From Argopecten irradians (lineage: Eukaryota; Mollusca; Bivalvia; Pectinida; Pectinidae): a DNA stretch of 64,000 bases. The notes below the pieces were generated by a model. That model was not told where the DNA came from and searched no databases. It saw only the letters and a program-made list of their open reading frames with translations. Positions 61,376 to 64,000 of the stretch are shown here, one piece after another. The stretch covers positions 21,435,655 to 21,499,654 of the forward strand of contig NC_091137.1 in the NCBI RefSeq assembly GCF_041381155.1. The letters run 5' to 3'. Each line of letters starts with the position of its first letter. The stretch's first letter is position 1. Position numbers and translations under genes: made by a program.

Positions 61376-62150
61376 TGGTAACAAGGATTTATAAGTGAGA
61401 AGGATTTGTCACTGTCTCTTTACTAAACACACGCGAGACGCCAATGAACTGGGAATAAAAAAAAATTCTAAAAGAGAAATACCAATGTAAAGTTTATTAA
61501 ATTTCACAATGTTTATATATAGTTTACGCACTTGCTTTAAGGACAAAAGAATTAGAAGAAATGTCTTAAATTTTTGTTTTAAGGATTAACTTGAATAGAT
61601 TTTTTATGTTATGGAGATATAACACAAAAGTCTTAGTGTACTCTAAATAAACCGCTTCGCGGTTTATGATGAGAGTACACTCAGATTTTTGTGTTATATC
61701 TCCATAACATAAAGCATATATTCAAATTAATCCTTATAATTCAATTTACTAAAAGGATAATCTCTTCAATATTCAAAATTCATTTTTGGACTCTTTTGTC
61801 TATGAAATCATTATGCCGTCATCTCAGCCAATCAGAAGCAACGTTATATACGGCGACGCCATTTTTTCCCCTTTATGGGCTGATAAAGTAAATTTTTAAG
61901 CCAATGAAAATGGTCGTAACAAGCAAAATTGAATTATTAAAAAATACGACACGACATACGGCCGATTTCAGAAAGTAAGATGATAAGCATGGCACCTGCA
62001 AGCTACATCAAAGGCTGCACCGGTAGATATCAAAGGAAAATCAGTTGTTGCCCAACGTCATGGCTAGTGCACAAACACAAAAGGTCTTGCAACGTATTCG
62101 TCCAACACCCCAAGTGATAAATCCTTCTCACTTATAAATCCTTGCTTGGT
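61376..62150. mobile_element. long foldback element with an inner hairpin
   Basis: The outer arms (CAAGGATTTATAAGTGAGAA on the left, TTCTCACTTATAAATCCTTG on the right) are inverted over about 37 bp. The inner hairpin (61605-61710) pairs TATGGAGATATAACACAAAA and GTGTACTCT with their complements around AACCGCTTCGCGGTT. Weaker pairing extends the inner arms outward. Confidence 0.7.
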
Positions 62151-62479
62151 AAGGAGACATTTATTACTAATACTAGTGTTCCATTTTGATCTATCAGAGT
62201 TACTTCCTTTGGTTTGTCTGTCAGAACTGACCGATAGGTTCGAGTACTAGTAATCATACCAGATGTTGTTATGTTTCAGCCATGCTAGCAGCTATGACAT
62301 TACCACACAATATCTAGTTGTCATTTCTGATGTTTTCATTCGTAGCCATTTTATTTCTGGTCACTTTCTAATATTTACATTGGAAAAGGACACATCATTA
62401 TCTTCACAGTCTAATTAGAATTATCTGTTATTTGCTGAAGGTATGGTACCACGATCACATTCAGATGACCCAAAAATTG

Positions 62480-62690
62480 ATTATTTAACTAAAATTAGTT
62501 TGATAATTTTGTAGAGTGACAAAGGTTATTGCTCACTGTTAATTAGATAAATCAAATTTCCATAAAACGGGTCGTCTGATGTTTAACATTCCCAATGGCA
62601 TTCTAAATATAGGTGACAAAACAGCAAAATAATCCTCTCTAAACCTAGATTTACACCAGGAATCTTGTGATGATTGCTGCTGGTTGTTTT
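62480..62690. mobile_element. degraded copy of the TAAAGGCCCAC MITE interior
   Basis: GATAATTTTGTAGAG, AACGGGTCGTCTGATGTTT and GACAAAACAGCAAAATAA match the inside of 52657-53053; the ends are lost. Confidence 0.5.
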
Positions 62691-62770
62691 GGCAGAAAAG
62701 TGTGAAAATTATATGTATATATATATAATTATGAAAGGACAATACGAATCAAGATAAGATGATATGAAAA

Positions 62771-62804
62771 ACTTTATTAGGTTTAAACAAGAGTGTTTTA
62801 TTGA
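62771..62804 (-). terminator. polyadenylation signals for the 62973-63538 gene
   Basis: Two AATAAA hexamers on minus (at about 62804-62799 and 62775-62770) lie about 170-200 bp after the stop codon of the unidentified gene. Confidence 0.45.
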
Positions 62805-62972
62805 TTTCTGCCCTAAATTTTATCTATCGTCTTGTACACATATAAAAGGAACTGTTATTCCTTACACATTTATATCCAATCTAGTAAAGTCCTCAGGATT
62901 TAAGTCTAGATCTGATCACAGACAAATGAACACAGAATAAAAAGCAATGTCATCAGGTACCTATAACAATGT

Positions 62973-63538
62973 TTACATGTCCTCGGATATGTAAAATCCA
63001 TATCTTAATTCTTCCTCATCACTCACAGAAGGATGCCGCGCAATTTTTTTCAGGGTTGAAAAAAGGTTGTTTTCACCACAACTTCTTTTAGGCTTACAAT
63101 GAGAGGAGTCACAGGATCGTTTTCTTTTCTGGTGAGATAGTCTTTCTTGTGAACAGATTTGAATATCAAAGTCAATGGAGTCTGTGGAAGATACAGAAGC
63201 TTGAAGATGTGACGAAGGTAATGACTGATCTGGAGAATCCGCAGATGATGATGACGATGATGATACAGATCCAAAAAGACAGTCTAAAGATGATGATAAT
63301 GACTGGTCAGGAGAGTCCACAGAGTCATACGATGTCAGATCTCCACCTATGTAAGGGTCACACAAGAAGTCTATCAGGGACTCACCATCAGAAAATCCTT
63401 CTTCCAGGATACGATCAACTGAGTCAGCAGATGGTGAAGCTATGGGCTCTGTCAAATCATTGGCTGCCAGACTCATCTGATCAAGTATCTCATAAAGGAA
63501 GCTGTCATCCTCATAGCACACCATATCCACATTATCAT
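62973..63538 (-). CDS. last exon of an unidentified serine-rich acidic protein (about 188 aa visible)
   Basis: The exon starts after a TTATATTACAG acceptor (63540-63539) and ends at a stop at 62973; the earlier exons lie beyond the right edge. The N-terminal part of the exon is acidic and hydrophobic (DDSFLYEILDQMS, ILEEGFSDGESLIDFLCDP), in the manner of transcription activation regions. It is followed by Ser-rich segments with a repeated SPDQSL motif and a poly-Ser run. A basic, nuclear-signal-like stretch comes next (QKRKRSCDSSHCKPKRSC), then NNLFSTLKKIARHPSVSDEE and a C-terminus of ISEDM. I do not recognise the family. A nuclear regulatory role is an inference from composition only. Confidence 0.7.
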
Positions 63539-63586
63539 CTGTAATATAAAAATGACATTACTGTTACTAAGATAGTACAAATATGT

Positions 63587-64000
63587 CTGCTTACACTAAT
63601 GTGGTAATGTAGAAGGAAAAGGACTGTTACTATGGAACTAGTTGTCATGTTTACACCAAAGTGTAATTTATAAGGAAAAGGACTGTTAATATGGTACTAG
63701 TTGTCATGTTTACACCAAAGTGTAATTTATAAGGAAAAAGATTGTTACCATGGTACTAGTTGTCATGTTTACACCAAGGTGTAATGTATAAGGAAATGGG
63801 ATTGTTACCATGGTACTAGTTGTCATGTTTACACCAAGGTGTAATGTATAAGGAAATGGGATTGTTACCATGGTACTAGTTGTCATGTTTACACCAAAGT
63901 GTAATGTATAAGGAAAAGGACTGTTACTATGGTACTAGTTGTCATGTTTACACCAAAGAGTAATTTATAAGGAAATGGGATTGTTACTATGGAACTAGTT
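63587..64000. repeat. 59-bp minisatellite, about 7 units, running off the window
   Basis: The unit contains GGAAAAGGACTGTTACTATG and ACTAGTTGTCATGTTTACAC. It lies in the intron upstream of the last exon of the 62973-63538 gene and continues past the window end. Confidence 0.9.

Noticed and set aside
63149-63544. A 131-codon plus-strand ORF
   Set aside because: It is the antisense shadow of the 62973-63538 exon, whose minus-strand frame has an acceptor, sensible composition and polyadenylation signals.
1-64000. CRISPR arrays, or retroviral, LTR or Polinton-like elements
   Set aside because: The tandem repeats have no spacer structure. No reverse transcriptase, integrase, capsid or paired long terminal repeats were seen in any frame.

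Overview
The window is animal nuclear DNA: AT-rich, with genes split into many small exons with GT-AG introns, and packed with short inverted-repeat elements, minisatellites and tRNA-derived SINEs. The protein matches and the style of the repeats point to a lophotrochozoan, most likely a bivalve mollusc. This is an inference, since no species-diagnostic gene is present. No bacterial, CRISPR, retroviral or Polinton-like signal was seen.

Five gene regions can be supported. (1) 405-3007, plus strand: the last three exons of a gene entering from the left edge, with a faint BRICHOS-like pattern. (2) 3322-11350, minus strand: a complete 11-exon gene for a secreted single-domain angiotensin-converting-enzyme-like metallopeptidase of 644 aa with an intact active site, tail to tail with gene 1. 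(3) 26734-42726, minus strand: a complete 13-coding-exon BZW/5MP translation regulator (422 aa) that ends in a 23-nt micro-exon. (4) 44046-57811, plus strand: a complete 8-exon mitochondrial ribosomal protein mL45/MRPL45 gene (336 aa), head to head with BZW over a short shared promoter interval. (5) 62973-63538, minus strand: the last exon of an unidentified serine-rich acidic protein that continues past the right edge. Every phase joins in genes 2-4, and their total lengths fit their families. BZW and mL45 both serve translation, in the cytosol and the mitochondrion respectively.

The 15 kb between the ACE start and the BZW end (11.35-26.7 kb) has no firm gene. It holds a 77-bp array, a 52-bp array of about 34 copies, and a recent 2.15-kb direct tandem duplication. 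The BZW and mL45 introns and the 57.8-62.7 kb spacer are full of non-autonomous DNA elements. These include several elements with a Helentron/HINE-like plan (palindromic 5' end, inner minisatellite, 3' end in CTTGTT), two or three hAT-type elements (one with a perfect 8-bp target duplication), and many foldback MITEs.

The most unusual points are: a 63-bp satellite in an ACE intron whose every unit copies the exon 8 splice-donor junction; an mL45 exon squeezed between two minisatellites; a transposon minisatellite carrying a nuclear-receptor-type half-site pair in nearly every unit; and a family of elements sharing one 3' terminus across the window.
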